DNA of 64,000 nt from Rhynchopus sp. YZ270_cl-10 (GCA_964035575.1 OZ037855.1:1240001-1304000); one strand, 5' to 3'. Shown: positions 40,667-50,679, counted from the stretch's first letter. Numbers and translations: made by a program. Notes: a model not told the origin generated them from the sequence alone.

Positions 40667-41896
40667 ATGGAGGTGGGGGTAGAATGTGCAGGGAAGGTGT
40701 GCACTGTTGTGGTTAAGGTTGACGATACGGTGGCAGATTTGACGCGCCGTGCGGGACGGGCACTGGGTGTGGAAGGGATTACGCTACTTCTTCCGTCACA
40801 TGGGGACAACGGGCCCTCCCCCTCCTCCTCCTCTTCACCTTCTGCATCACCCCACTCACACCCGCTCCCTCTAGGGGAGGATGAAACTCTGATCAGCGAG
40901 ACTCCCCTCTGCTCTGGTGACACCCTCACTGCAGTCCCTGTACAAACCGCCGCACCAGAAGAAGTGCATACCCAGCACGGAGGTACATTCATGTCTCTTT
41001 CACCGTGTGGTGAGTTGGCGGTGTGTGGTGCGCCTTTGCTTACACATGATGTGTACACCACAAATTTGACTACCGGGGAATGCTCGCGGGCAGCAAGAGG
41101 GGGCATCGCTGCAGTGCATTGCACCGCACAGTACATTGCGTATATTGTGTGCGGAGGGAGCACTGTGCATCTTATCGACAGCACATTGTTCACAGAAATA
41201 CGGACTCTCGGATGTCCCTGCAAAGCTACCGGAGTGTCTGCGACGGCAGATGGGGAACACATTGTGGTGTGTTCTGCCGATGGCTTGCGTATTTTTAACA
41301 GCTCAACAGGAATTTGTGTGAGGCGGAGGTTCTGTTTAGGGTACAAAGTGGTTGTGGTGCCGCCTAGGGGTAAATGGGTTGCGGCATTGGGAACCAAAGG
41401 GTTGGATCTGCTTTCGTTTGATGCGTTGGAGCGGAGACAGTCCTTCTTTGTGAAGCGGCCGGACTGTGCGTGTTTGCCCGCATTTTCTCCGTGCGTTGCG
41501 TTGCTTGCTTGCGCATCGCGAGGGGGTGTGGTGTCGGTGTTCGACCGGAGCGGTACAGTGTTGAGTCCCCTCACCATGGCGACAGTGCAGAGCGGTGTGA
41601 CATCGCTGGTTTTTAGTGGGTGTTCGAAGTATTTGTTTTCAAGTTCGTATGACGGGCGTCTCGTGAGGTGGGACGTGCGCAGTCGTGTCTGTGTCACCGT
41701 GCTCCGCTTAGAGGAAACCATCTACCGTGCCGCACTGCGCACCAGAACAACCGCAGTCGTCCTCACCCGCAGTGGCATCGCCGTGCGCACGCTTCACTTC
41801 CACGGCGGTGGGGAGGAGTACACAGATATGACTGTCGTCCACACACCCAGCACGCTAGAGATATGCACACCCTCTTGTGCCTGTTGCTGCAGTTGA
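40667..41896 (+). CDS. Ubiquitin-like/WD-propeller protein with Cys-rich C-terminus (paralogue 2)
   Basis: The product has 409 residues. Residues 1-85 are ubiquitin-like (VVVKVDDTVADLTRRAGRAL, LCSGDTLTAVPV), interrupted by a Ser/Pro-rich insert. A propeller of WD-like repeats follows (LSPCGELAVCGAP, VTSLVFSGCSKYLFSSSYDG with LVRWDVRSRVCV as the clearest repeat). The protein ends ICTPSCACCCS, five cysteines in the last eight residues and a poor CaaX fit, which suggests multiple palmitoylation rather than the prenylation predicted for paralogue 1. Order and length match 21552-22754, though sequence identity is low. The LINE tail ends about 140 bases upstream, so it lies in or near this gene's 5' region. 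Function unknown. Confidence 0.65.
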   Translation: MEVGVECAGKVCTVVVKVDDTVADLTRRAGRALGVEGITLLLPSHGDNGPSPSSSSSPSASPHSHPLPLGEDETLISETPLCSGDTLTAVPVQTAAPEEVHTQHGGTFMSLSPCGELAVCGAPLLTHDVYTTNLTTGECSRAARGGIAAVHCTAQYIAYIVCGGSTVHLIDSTLFTEIRTLGCPCKATGVSATADGEHIVVCSADGLRIFNSSTGICVRRRFCLGYKVVVVPPRGKWVAALGTKGLDLLSFDALERRQSFFVKRPDCACLPAFSPCVALLACASRGGVVSVFDRSGTVLSPLTMATVQSGVTSLVFSGCSKYLFSSSYDGRLVRWDVRSRVCVTVLRLEETIYRAALRTRTTAVVLTRSGIAVRTLHFHGGGEEYTDMTVVHTPSTLEICTPSCACCCS

Positions 41897-41956
41897 AGAA
41901 GGCGCAATAAATCATAAAAAACTTTTGGTGTCGGTTTTGCCTTCTTTTTATCACAA

Positions 41957-41987
41957 AAGGTGACTAAGCAAGAGGCTGGGTCATCTT
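41957..41987 (+). repeat. Dispersed hairpin, CTAAGC type (short loop)
   Basis: AAGGTGA faces TCATCTT, CTAAGC faces GCTGGG, and the loop is shortened to AAGAG. It lies 60 bases after the stop of the UBL-WD gene, within the likely 3' untranslated or intercistronic region. Confidence 0.55.
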
Positions 41988-42514
41988 ATAATGTTCTTTT
42001 ATTTCGGTTATCCGCAGATGTTTTTGCGTCGCAGAGTAGTATTATGCAGGTGTGCTTTAGATGGTTGTGCGTGAGACGGTTTGCGGGTTATCTTACGATT
42101 TTTCACGAAAAAAAAACAGGCATTTTATTTTTTAGCATATCCCGAGTTAAAACCTCGAGGGTTCCAGAGCGACTCCAATCGTATTCTCCCTAGATGTGTT
42201 TGGCGGTTCAGAAGCGTGATAAATGCGCTCAATGTTTTGTTTATGATAAACTCCCAGAGGGGAGGCAGAAAATTAAATACCCGCAGAGCTGAGAAGCAAC
42301 TGGTGTATTTTTTTTTATTTTTTACGCACACTACTTTTGTGAGCGGAAAGTGTCACGCCGTTCACCCAACCGCGCAACACCACCCAACAGATGAGAGAGA
42401 GTGTGTGGAAGCGTCAACGCATCAAACCACTACAAGAAGGGAGGGGTGAGGGAACGACACTTTTCTTTCGATGGAATTTTTTTTACAGCTTTAACCTTGT
42501 GAGTGTTTTATTCT

Positions 42515-42602
42515 AGATGTGTTACGAGAGGCACATTCATCTTTCAAATTTTCTCTTTTTTTCTAAGGTGGCTAATAAGCACGAGAGGCTTAGGATCATC
42601 TT
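42515..42602 (+). repeat. Two adjacent dispersed hairpins of different arm type
   Basis: At 42515-42543, AGATGTG and CACATTCATCT pair with ACGAGAG in the loop (TGTG/CACA type). At 42565-42602, AAGGTGGCTAATAAGC and GCTTAGGATCATCTT pair with the same loop ACGAGAG (TAAGC/GCTTA type). Having both types 20 bases apart, in the same orientation and with one loop sequence, is the clearest sign that they are one family. Confidence 0.7.
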
Positions 42603-43399
42603 ATAATTTTTTCTTTTTTCTCTACAGTCTTCTCATGCACAGGAGTCTACGAAGGCAGACTTATGTTGCCATGGGATGTGTGTTGCGTCCGAAACAAAAC
42701 TGTCGTCCTTTTAACAGCGTTTCAGGAAAGTTTTTAATTTCCCTTCTTTTTTTGTCTTTTTTTTCTTTCTCCAACAGCTTGTTCCCGTACAATATCGAGG
42801 ATGTGCACGAAGCGACACATTTTCATCGTTTACGTTATTCGTTCTTTTTTTGCTTTTGCTTGTGTCAGGTTTCATTCAATATTGTCAAAAGCTTTCTTTT
42901 TTTTTTCTATCATCTTCACTTTTTTTTTTCAAAAAAAAAATACTATCTCGGTTTTCTTCTCTCCACCCCCCTTTCTTTTGATAGGGGCTTGGCCCCTTCC
43001 ACAGCCGCTTCATCACCACAATTTTTTTTCCTCAACCTTTTGAATTTGCGAGAATCCTTCTTTTTTTTTTTTTTTCGTGTGTCAAAAAGCTTAAAAAAAC
43101 GTACTCTCCCTTCCCCTCCTTTCAAACAAACCAATACTTTCAGGCGGACCCCTCTCAACACCTTCCATCGTTTATGTTGGTATGGCGTTAATTCCACATA
43201 AAACCGAGGAAGTAACGCCAACTTTAAGTACCGTCTGGACTGTATGCTACACAGAATAACGTTAAAGACCTCTCGACAGTACCTTACGCTTTGTTTGTGG
43301 TATTTTGTTTAATACCACAAGTAGCTTCCTACTTCATGTTTTTCACTTCACTCTAATAGTCCCCAAACCCTCAAACCCCCAAACCACCACCCCACAGAG

Positions 43400-46300
43400 A
43401 TGGATGTCAACATCTGCATCGCATGTGAATACACGGCAGAAGGGTTTTCTGAAGCATTTCGAAACTGGGAAAAGGCAGTATCCGGCCTCCGCATCCGAGA
43501 CAGCTATTGCGCATATGGTGACGTGCTCGGTGCGATTACACGAGGCGAGCTGACCGGGACCACCTCCACCACCTGCACGATCCTCAGCCTCCCTGAACAC
43601 ACCACCGCCACCACCTCCGTCGACAGCATCTCCGTCAAAACCCTTCCCGATGATGCCACACACATCCGTTTCCTTGACGTCCTCAGGGCCGCGGTATCTA
43701 CAGCAGACATTGTCCTTTTGACCGACAGCCGCCATGTTGTAGCCAAAAGGCAGGACCTGAAACAACGTCGCGAACGCGAAACCGCTTCCGCCAGGCAGCA
43801 CCGTGTTGCACAGGAACGGATGCTCCGGGTGGAAACGGTGCTGGCAGGGCGGGTGTACCTGCCGGTGGATGTGCAGAAGCTGTATCCATACAATACGAAG
43901 CAAATCTTTTTGGATGAAACGCTGTCCGACAAGACAGGCGTCCCCTATGTCGCCGCACAGTACGAACGCCTCGCAGCGTTTCTCCTCCGCAAGCTCCTCT
44001 CCACGGTGCTCCGCGACTCTGTAAAGGCGTTCTTCCTTGACTGCGACTACACGCTTTGGGACGGTGTGCTCTCTGAGCTCGAAGACGATGCTGTGGGAAC
44101 ACAACTTAAGCCGTACACAGCACTGCAAAAGAAGACGCTTGCAGTCAGGGAGGCAGGAAGACTGCTCTGCATTGTATCCAAAAACGATGAAGACCGTGTG
44201 AAGCGGGTGTTCGAGACGCATCCGAAGATGGTGCTGAAGGATTCGCATATTTCGCAGTGGGGAGTGCACTTTGTGACGAAGAAGGCAGTGTTCGTTGAAG
44301 AGATTTGCAATAGATTGGAGTTGTCTCTGAACAGCGCCGTCTTCATTGATGACAACCCAGGAGAGGTTGTCGAGATGCAGCTTGCGCATCCTGAGGTGCG
44401 CTCCTTTTTGGTTTCAGATGCGAACCGGAAGAGCTTTGTGAAGCACTGCTGGCTTCTCGACACCGATTTCACGTTGACAGCAGCGGACACACAGCGGAAC
44501 CAAAGCTATGCAGAAAACGCACAACGGCAGACCCTTCTCACTGAAATGCATGCAAAAGGCGACGAAAGCAAGCTTGCTACGTACCTTGCTTTCATGGAGC
44601 GCCTTGCCCTTCAGGTCTCTATCACACCCATACCAGACGACTCTGAGTCGCTCGGACGCGCCTCACAACTGACTCTCCGAACGAACCAGTTTAACAGCAA
44701 CCACACCCTCCGCCTTCACAGCCACGAGATCGCAGCCTTCCTAGGCACCCCAGGGCAAGGCGGCTTCTCCGTCTCCGTGAAGGACAGCTTTGGTGACTAC
44801 GGAACCGTGGGTGTCGTTTTGTATAAGGTTTCTTCGGTGGCGTTGCACTCTGTTATCCCAGAGACGTCGCTGACCGAATGTGTGGACAGCACGGTGTTGG
44901 AGGTGATGCAGTTTTGTATGTCCTGCCGTGTATTGAATCGAGGAATTGAGCATCAGCTGTTCCGCGAAATGGCGAGGATATGTTCAGAGGTGCAGAGAGG
45001 TGACGATGTGAAGCGTGTCTGCACTGTGAGGCGCAATATCGTGCGTTTTCCGATTTGCTCAACAGAGAAGAATGTTACGCTGCGCAATGTGATGCGCAAG
45101 GTTGCGAAGTGGTATGCAGAAGTCAGCACCGTGGAGGACGAGGTTTACCAAGAAACCGAGTCGGGCTGTGTGTACAGCTTCCGTGCGGAGATTCTTGCGA
45201 CGATCTGCTTTGAAAGCACATTCCACATCGAGGAGGAGAGCAAAAAGGAGGCCACAGAACACAGCAGCATTGCCCCCAAGGAGACTGTTCTCAGAGGCAT
45301 AGTGCAAAAGGCGTTGGATTTTGGCGATAGTCCTCTCTTTGCGGCGGCGCTTCCAGTTTTCGAAGATTTTGTCTCTTTTTTTGAAGGGTTCATGCAGCGA
45401 ATTGTCACAACCTTCAGCATTGCAACGCATGGTAGCAGTACATTAATGCAGCTTGGGGTATCATCCATGCAGTTGGTGCAGTTTATGAGCGGGTTGGGGT
45501 CTGTTGCGGCAGGGGATACAGATTTTTTTCTTCGTGATCCAACTGTGGATGAAATCTGTTCGCGGTACACTAATGCTACACCGGGAACACCTGAAATTCA
45601 TCAGGACCGAACCAATCAAAATTATCGCAAAATTGTTGCAGAAATTTGCGCTGTGCTGACAACGTTAGGGATCCCTGGAGAGGTGCACCTGGACACACTG
45701 CTTCTCGATTTACCCCGCTTTGATGAAATGCTTTTACATGAGTTTTTTGATGCAGTGCAAATTCGGGTAACGTCGTTGTACGCAGCGGAGGGTATCGAAG
45801 TGCCTCTTCCTCCTCATTGGATGGCTCCGACGGCGTCTGCGTTGTTGACAGTCAATAAGATTGTGGAGGAGTGTCTTCGGATCGTAAAGAAACGGATGAC
45901 GACGCAAACCGCGAATCATGTATTTGCCTCCGCTTCTGACCCTTCCTCGCCTCTGCACGCTGCAAAGGAAGGGAACCTCATTGCACTGCAATCCTTCTGC
46001 TCTGATCTGAACCTCTCTGCAGTGGCTTCTATCAAAGACCGTCAGGGGCTTGGTATTCTTGCTTGGGGTGCAGGCTATGGGCATTCTCATATCATTGAAG
46101 AAGCTTGCAGGATTGGTCTCGACCCAAATGAAGGCAGCAGAGACGGACGAACTCCATTAATGTGGGCATGTCGAAATGGGCATGGTAACGCTGTGAAAAC
46201 CCTTCTCCGTCTTGGCGCTGAGGTGCGTGCAGTGAGTGCAAAAGGAAACCTTTGTTTGCATTGGGCAATATGGGGTGGTGCTGTGGAGGTAGCGCGGCTA

Positions 46301-46714
46301 CTTCTTCGAGAGTACAACCTTAGTGTACATGACACAAATCACTCTGGGTGTTGTAGTGCAATATGGGCAGCGACAGCAGGAGATCTACAGGTCTGTGAAT
46401 GGGTGCGTTCTGAAGGGGGCGACTTCGCGAGGTTGAACTTCTGGGGACACGGCTGTATCGTAAAGGCCGCCTGGAGAAACAATCTTCCACTTCTTCGATG
46501 GCTTCTGGAGGGTGTACCAGGTGGAAGGCAACCACTCTGCCCAGAACAACACCTTTTCTATCGCGATGCAGATAAAAAGCTGCCAATAGAGCTCGCTAAG
46601 GGACGTGGTCATACAGACGTTGTTGCGTATCTTTCGACTATCATGGCAAATGCAGAATGCACGCTAATGGACGCACCCTCTATCAAGGAAGGCATGGGTG
46701 CGATTGAGATGTAA
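43400..46714 (+). CDS. FkbH-like HAD protein fused to an acyl-carrier domain and ankyrin repeats
   Basis: The product has 1104 residues. An N-terminal segment of about 200 residues precedes an FkbH-type HAD domain: FFLDCDYTLWDG (Asp214, Asp216), CIVSKNDE (near 262) and VFIDDNPGE (near 315). The FkbH C-terminal part follows (RASQLTLRTNQFN, FGDYGTVGV, SCRVLNRGIE). Bacterial FkbH proteins load a three-carbon unit from 1,3-bisphosphoglycerate onto a carrier protein as glyceryl-ACP. Here a carrier-like domain follows directly, with LGVSSMQLVQFM giving the phosphopantetheine Ser at about 689 (usual motif DSL, here SSM). Ankyrin repeats fill about 852-1085 (DGRTPLMWACRNGHGNAVKT, GNLCLHWAIWGGAVEVARLL). 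No intron is seen. The domains are clear; the fusion's activity and bacterial origin are inference. Confidence 0.85.
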   Translation: MDVNICIACEYTAEGFSEAFRNWEKAVSGLRIRDSYCAYGDVLGAITRGELTGTTSTTCTILSLPEHTTATTSVDSISVKTLPDDATHIRFLDVLRAAVSTADIVLLTDSRHVVAKRQDLKQRRERETASARQHRVAQERMLRVETVLAGRVYLPVDVQKLYPYNTKQIFLDETLSDKTGVPYVAAQYERLAAFLLRKLLSTVLRDSVKAFFLDCDYTLWDGVLSELEDDAVGTQLKPYTALQKKTLAVREAGRLLCIVSKNDEDRVKRVFETHPKMVLKDSHISQWGVHFVTKKAVFVEEICNRLELSLNSAVFIDDNPGEVVEMQLAHPEVRSFLVSDANRKSFVKHCWLLDTDFTLTAADTQRNQSYAENAQRQTLLTEMHAKGDESKLATYLAFMERLALQVSITPIPDDSESLGRASQLTLRTNQFNSNHTLRLHSHEIAAFLGTPGQGGFSVSVKDSFGDYGTVGVVLYKVSSVALHSVIPETSLTECVDSTVLEVMQFCMSCRVLNRGIEHQLFREMARICSEVQRGDDVKRVCTVRRNIVRFPICSTEKNVTLRNVMRKVAKWYAEVSTVEDEVYQETESGCVYSFRAEILATICFESTFHIEEESKKEATEHSSIAPKETVLRGIVQKALDFGDSPLFAAALPVFEDFVSFFEGFMQRIVTTFSIATHGSSTLMQLGVSSMQLVQFMSGLGSVAAGDTDFFLRDPTVDEICSRYTNATPGTPEIHQDRTNQNYRKIVAEICAVLTTLGIPGEVHLDTLLLDLPRFDEMLLHEFFDAVQIRVTSLYAAEGIEVPLPPHWMAPTASALLTVNKIVEECLRIVKKRMTTQTANHVFASASDPSSPLHAAKEGNLIALQSFCSDLNLSAVASIKDRQGLGILAWGAGYGHSHIIEEACRIGLDPNEGSRDGRTPLMWACRNGHGNAVKTLLRLGAEVRAVSAKGNLCLHWAIWGGAVEVARLLLREYNLSVHDTNHSGCCSAIWAATAGDLQVCEWVRSEGGDFARLNFWGHGCIVKAAWRNNLPLLRWLLEGVPGGRQPLCPEQHLFYRDADKKLPIELAKGRGHTDVVAYLSTIMANAECTLMDAPSIKEGMGAIEM

Positions 46715-46825
46715 ACAATCTCATTTAAAAATTTCTCTGAATGATTCAATCGTCTCAAAAAAAAGAGTTTCTTTTAAATTTCACTTTTTTTCAACAAATT
46801 CAACACAGGGAAAAAATCCCAAAAA

Positions 46826-49800
46826 ATGGAACGCTGGGTGTGGGATAAAATAGAATGTACCCGCGATGAGATGCTGCGTGAATGGGAGAAGTACGCCGCC
46901 CTAGCAGGCAATATAGGATGTGAGAAGTCCTACATCCGCTGCTGTGCTGCAGAGTGCAAAATGCATTGGGAGGAGCTAGCCAAATCTATCCCCGAAAAGA
47001 AAGACGTTGTGTCGACTGCCATTCCTGAGGAACGATACGAAAACCTCCAAAAACTTTGCACAAAACTGCGTGAACGCGTCCGCACGCAGAACCAAATGGC
47101 CTACGAGGTTCTTGAAGTTCTAAAAGGAAAATACCAACGCCAGGAAACGACGCTCGACTACATACACAACGCACTGCAGAAAGAGGTTGTCCTGCTCCGA
47201 GAACAGCTCTTCCGGTCTCGCCACCGACATGGTGAATCTGAGTTCAGCGCGGAAGACTTTTCTCTTGTCGACTTCGTCCGATTCGCTGAGAACAACGTTG
47301 TGGAAACGGCCAAGGCTATGAAGGATTTTCTCCAGGACAACAAAACATTTGACACTGAGGTCTCCCTTACCCTACAAGAGGAAGGGTCTCGGGGGAGGGA
47401 AGCGGAGTGGCGGGATCGGTTGGAGAGGGAAAGGGAGTCGCATGGGAAAGAGCTGCGTAGTACTATGGTGCAGCTGGAGGCGGCGAAGACGAAGTTGCAT
47501 ATGAGATCATCAGAGCTAAGCACACTCCGTTCGATACATGAAAATGACGCAAAAAGGATGCTCGCCCAAGTAGAAGAACTCACTGCCGCCAATTCTGATT
47601 TAGATTCACAACTCAAAACAATCACAAAAGCGTTGCAGACCTCGCAACTCCTCCAAGACACAGCGATCTCTAAAAGAAAGCCCAGCGTTTCTGGGGACGA
47701 ACCAGCACAACCCCCGACCCCAACAAACGACGTAGAAGGCTTACAACACCTTCTCGAAGGAGTGCAAGGGGAATGCAAGCAAAACGAAGTGCTCGCAGGC
47801 ATAAAACTGCAGGAATTGAATTTGAAAACGCAGACCCTTTTTAAATCATTTGAGGACTCTCGGAAGAAGGAGGTGAAGGAACTTATGGGGCAAAACGATG
47901 AACTCTTTCAAAAATGCTGCTCCATGCGGAATGAACTAGACGTACAACGCGACCTCCACGCCGCTGCACAACTCGAGGTCCAGGTTGCAACCAAAGAAGA
48001 ATGCGCACGAATGTTCTCAAAGCAAGCACAACGCTACGAAACCGCAGCAAAGGACCGCCGTGCACTTGAAGACCGCATCGAAGCTCTTGTCCTCAAATCC
48101 TGCGAATCACAAGCAAACGAAGCCACCCTCGAACAAGAACGCACCCGCCTCACCCGCACCCTACAAGAGAAGAACACCCTTATAGACATGCTCTGCAAGG
48201 AGTCAGAATCGCTCAAGCAAACCCTCGCCTCACGACCCGCCATCACAGAAGCACCGCCACCACCCCCCATCGACGCAAGCCAGGACACCCCCATCCACAC
48301 CCTCGAACGCAGCGACTCTCTTCTCCATGAGCATGACAATCTCAAAGCCGAATTCAAAAACCGGAAACGCGAGCTCGACGCAAGCCAAATCCGTTGCCTC
48401 GCCCTGGAAGAGGAGAAAGCCGCACTGTCCTCTGCGCTGGAAGAATCGAGAGCAAGAGAGATGCAGAAAGGCGACCGCATCGAAAAGATCACCGCCGAGC
48501 TTGAGCGAGGACAACGGGAACACGCAACACTACAACACCGTGCCACCAAGCTAGAAGACGACCTCCGCACCGCCACAGAAGGCTTTTCTTCACGACGCAC
48601 CGAGCTCGAAGCCGAGGTCACCTCCTTGCAAGACAAAGTCACGAAACTCCTCGACCTCTCCCCAGCCACTTCCTCCGACACCTCCACTGCAGAACGAACC
48701 GAACACGTTAGTCGCCTTCTTTCCTCCCTCAAAACACTTCCTGCTGGGGAAATGGACCACAAACTAGCAGTACTCCGCCACCAAGACGAGGTTGCTGCAC
48801 TCAAGAAGGATTCCACCACATTGCAGGAACGTCTTACCGAATCGGAGGCACGGTGCGCTGAACTGGAAGCCGGCTACAAAGGGGTATCTCTCGAGGACGC
48901 ATCTGTACAAGCCGATGTTCCTGATGACAGTAGCACCGATGTTGTTATCACCAACCTGGAGACCCTTGGAGAAGAAAAAGACAAAGAGATTGCGGATCTT
49001 ATTGCCCGCAACCATAACCTCGAAGCACAACGTGAAGGCACAGAGCAAGCCCTGCTCTCAGAGCAGGCACTGCGAGACGTTGAAACAACGCACCTCCACA
49101 CTCACATCGAGATGACCCACCGCATGCACATTCAACAATCACACCACCTCTTCACAGAATGGGAGGAAGCGGCGAGGGAAACTACAATTCTCAGCGAAGA
49201 GATTGATTCACATCCTCTTTCTTTGGTTCATGAATTTATTCTTTCCAAAAGCGGGATAGAAACGGCGGTGAGGACACGACGCCCGGTGAGAAAAATTGAA
49301 AATTGTGAGAAAGATGAGTTGGTATCGGATGCGATGGATCGATGGCAAAAGAAAGTGACACAGGCACAGGTTTATGACAATGTCTTTGAGGTGATTGACC
49401 GGAGCATGCAAACTATCCTCAAATGCGTTGACTCAGACCGCCGTCCGAGCACAGCAGAAATCCAAGACAAACGCCGCCGATCCACCGCTCTCATCAAAGC
49501 ACCCCCACTCAACGAATACCAACCACGCACCGACTCCCTCTTTGAAGATTCCATGCACTACTCCACACCGTTTGACGACTACAACGCGCCTTTCGACAGC
49601 ACCCCACGACACCCCGATCAAGGCGGCACCCGCTCCATCCTCAAAAAAAAACAAAAGGAGACACCAGAGCGGAGACTCTCCTCCATCGTTCCGTCTCCGG
49701 AGATGGAAGCACCGCAGCCCCCTCCGCTGGCAAAGCCGAAGCGGGCGTCGGTGAAGGAAATTCTTATGGGGTCTTTTTCGTCGAAAACTGGGTCAGGAGG

Positions 49801-50101
49801 GGGGTCCGTCATTGTGACCAGTGTAGTGGATCGGAACAAGGTGAATGTGGCGAAGAGGGGTAGTGGCAGTGATGGTGGTGTTGCGGCGGGTGTAGGTGTC
49901 TCCTGTGTAGAAGGTGCGTCCTCACAGCAATTCAATATGGACACCGTGCCCGTTCTCCCCACCCCTCCTCTGCGCAAGCCCGGCAATGTTCCTGCAGTGG
50001 CAATCAAACATGCCGCAAGGAAAAAAGAGCGTTTCAACCCAAAGCGACCCTCCGAGCAGTGGGATATTGAGGAGCTTGAGGATGTGGTGCAGGCTTTTTG
50101 A
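46826..50101 (+). CDS. Large coiled-coil protein of unknown function
   Basis: The product has 1091 residues. Residues 1-60 form a small Trp- and Cys-containing region (MERWVWDKIECTRDEMLREW). Long charged heptad-like stretches run from about 70 to 840, rich in Glu, Lys, Leu and Gln and interrupted by a Pro-rich linker near 490 (ITEAPPPPP). The C-terminal 200 residues are low complexity: a Pro-rich segment, a basic TRSILKKKQKETPERR patch, a Gly-rich segment and a final DIEELEDVVQAF. I recognise no named family; a cytoskeletal or scaffold role would be a guess. CAACACAG ends 17 bases before the ATG. It follows the FkbH fusion by 111 bases. Confidence 0.75.
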   Translation: MERWVWDKIECTRDEMLREWEKYAALAGNIGCEKSYIRCCAAECKMHWEELAKSIPEKKDVVSTAIPEERYENLQKLCTKLRERVRTQNQMAYEVLEVLKGKYQRQETTLDYIHNALQKEVVLLREQLFRSRHRHGESEFSAEDFSLVDFVRFAENNVVETAKAMKDFLQDNKTFDTEVSLTLQEEGSRGREAEWRDRLERERESHGKELRSTMVQLEAAKTKLHMRSSELSTLRSIHENDAKRMLAQVEELTAANSDLDSQLKTITKALQTSQLLQDTAISKRKPSVSGDEPAQPPTPTNDVEGLQHLLEGVQGECKQNEVLAGIKLQELNLKTQTLFKSFEDSRKKEVKELMGQNDELFQKCCSMRNELDVQRDLHAAAQLEVQVATKEECARMFSKQAQRYETAAKDRRALEDRIEALVLKSCESQANEATLEQERTRLTRTLQEKNTLIDMLCKESESLKQTLASRPAITEAPPPPPIDASQDTPIHTLERSDSLLHEHDNLKAEFKNRKRELDASQIRCLALEEEKAALSSALEESRAREMQKGDRIEKITAELERGQREHATLQHRATKLEDDLRTATEGFSSRRTELEAEVTSLQDKVTKLLDLSPATSSDTSTAERTEHVSRLLSSLKTLPAGEMDHKLAVLRHQDEVAALKKDSTTLQERLTESEARCAELEAGYKGVSLEDASVQADVPDDSSTDVVITNLETLGEEKDKEIADLIARNHNLEAQREGTEQALLSEQALRDVETTHLHTHIEMTHRMHIQQSHHLFTEWEEAARETTILSEEIDSHPLSLVHEFILSKSGIETAVRTRRPVRKIENCEKDELVSDAMDRWQKKVTQAQVYDNVFEVIDRSMQTILKCVDSDRRPSTAEIQDKRRRSTALIKAPPLNEYQPRTDSLFEDSMHYSTPFDDYNAPFDSTPRHPDQGGTRSILKKKQKETPERRLSSIVPSPEMEAPQPPPLAKPKRASVKEILMGSFSSKTGSGGGSVIVTSVVDRNKVNVAKRGSGSDGGVAAGVGVSCVEGASSQQFNMDTVPVLPTPPLRKPGNVPAVAIKHAARKKERFNPKRPSEQWDIEELEDVVQAF

Positions 50102-50679
50102 ATGGGCGGATTGGAATGATTTTTTTTCTTTTGAATTTTTTTGGACTTTACAGTCAAAAAAAAGATATGAATGCGTCCAAACGATGAGGGAAATTGTTGT
50201 ATCTTTTCGTTAACTTTCTCTGGGGGCACAGGGGCGAATAAAGCAACGTGTTTTATTATGCGTCCCTACACTTCAGATGCTGAAGATACAAAAGAAGGAA
50301 AAAGCAAAGTAATTACCATCGAAGCAAAAAACGGGGTGTGCTGTGGATATGGGGACCATGCTCCTGGAACTCCACCCTGTAGAAATAATCTACAGCACGC
50401 TCAGCACTCTGCTCTTCTGCAGGCATGCGAGAACGCTCTTCGTACTCTGCACCAGAATGGTTTATAGGTCGATCGCACCACGCGCATCAGCACCACCCAG
50501 GTGAGAGTCACACTTGGTGTAGGGTTTTGGCTAATATTCTGGTATCCTGGCTGCGGTGTCTGTACTTCCCCCCCTTGCCTACTGGACGAGTAATAGGCGG
50601 CATTTAAGTATAGTGTTGACGAGTAAGAAATTGGATTTTGTTTTGTTTTTGCAGGATTGTTAAAAAGAAAAGACTTAAA
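50102..50679. other. Intergenic region with a Helitron-like fragment
   Basis: Contains the minus-strand Helitron-like relic at 50320-50560, then a T-rich tract ending in TTTTTGCAG at 50654, 25 bases before the PP2C start. Nothing else is recognised. Confidence 0.5.
50320..50560 (-). pseudogene. Helitron-like Rep domain fragment
   Basis: On the minus strand the frame reads YEERSRMPAEEQ, AVDYFYRVEFQEHGPHIHS, with the HUH-type PHIH motif after VEFQ, as in the Helitron-like N-terminal domain. A further stretch, SQNPTPSVTLTW, may match the upstream PT.F.TL motif, in another frame. The + strand copy at 20600-20735 shares the same stretch without PHIH. It is a truncated relic. Confidence 0.5.

Larger units (their letters stand above)
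41897..43399. other. Intergenic region between the second UBL-WD gene and the FkbH fusion
   Basis: No gene is supportable; a 232-codon Phe-rich frame at 42503-43201 is driven by poly-T. It contains three hairpins: 41957-41987 just after the upstream gene, and adjacent TGTGC-type (42515-42543) and CTAAGC-type (42565-42602) hairpins. The segment at 43195-43330 has no poly-T and a different base make-up, but no structure I can name. CCCACAG at 43397 lies 2 bases before the ATG. Confidence 0.55.

Noticed and set aside
42503-43201. A 232-codon Phe-rich open frame before the FkbH fusion
   Set aside because: It is driven by poly-T tracts, resembles no protein and overlaps dispersed hairpins. Judged non-coding.
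43400-46714. Bacterial contamination as the source of the FkbH gene
   Set aside because: It is flanked closely by eukaryote-type genes and dispersed repeats of the same genome, and it is fused to ankyrin repeats. Old transfer remains possible, contamination is unlikely.
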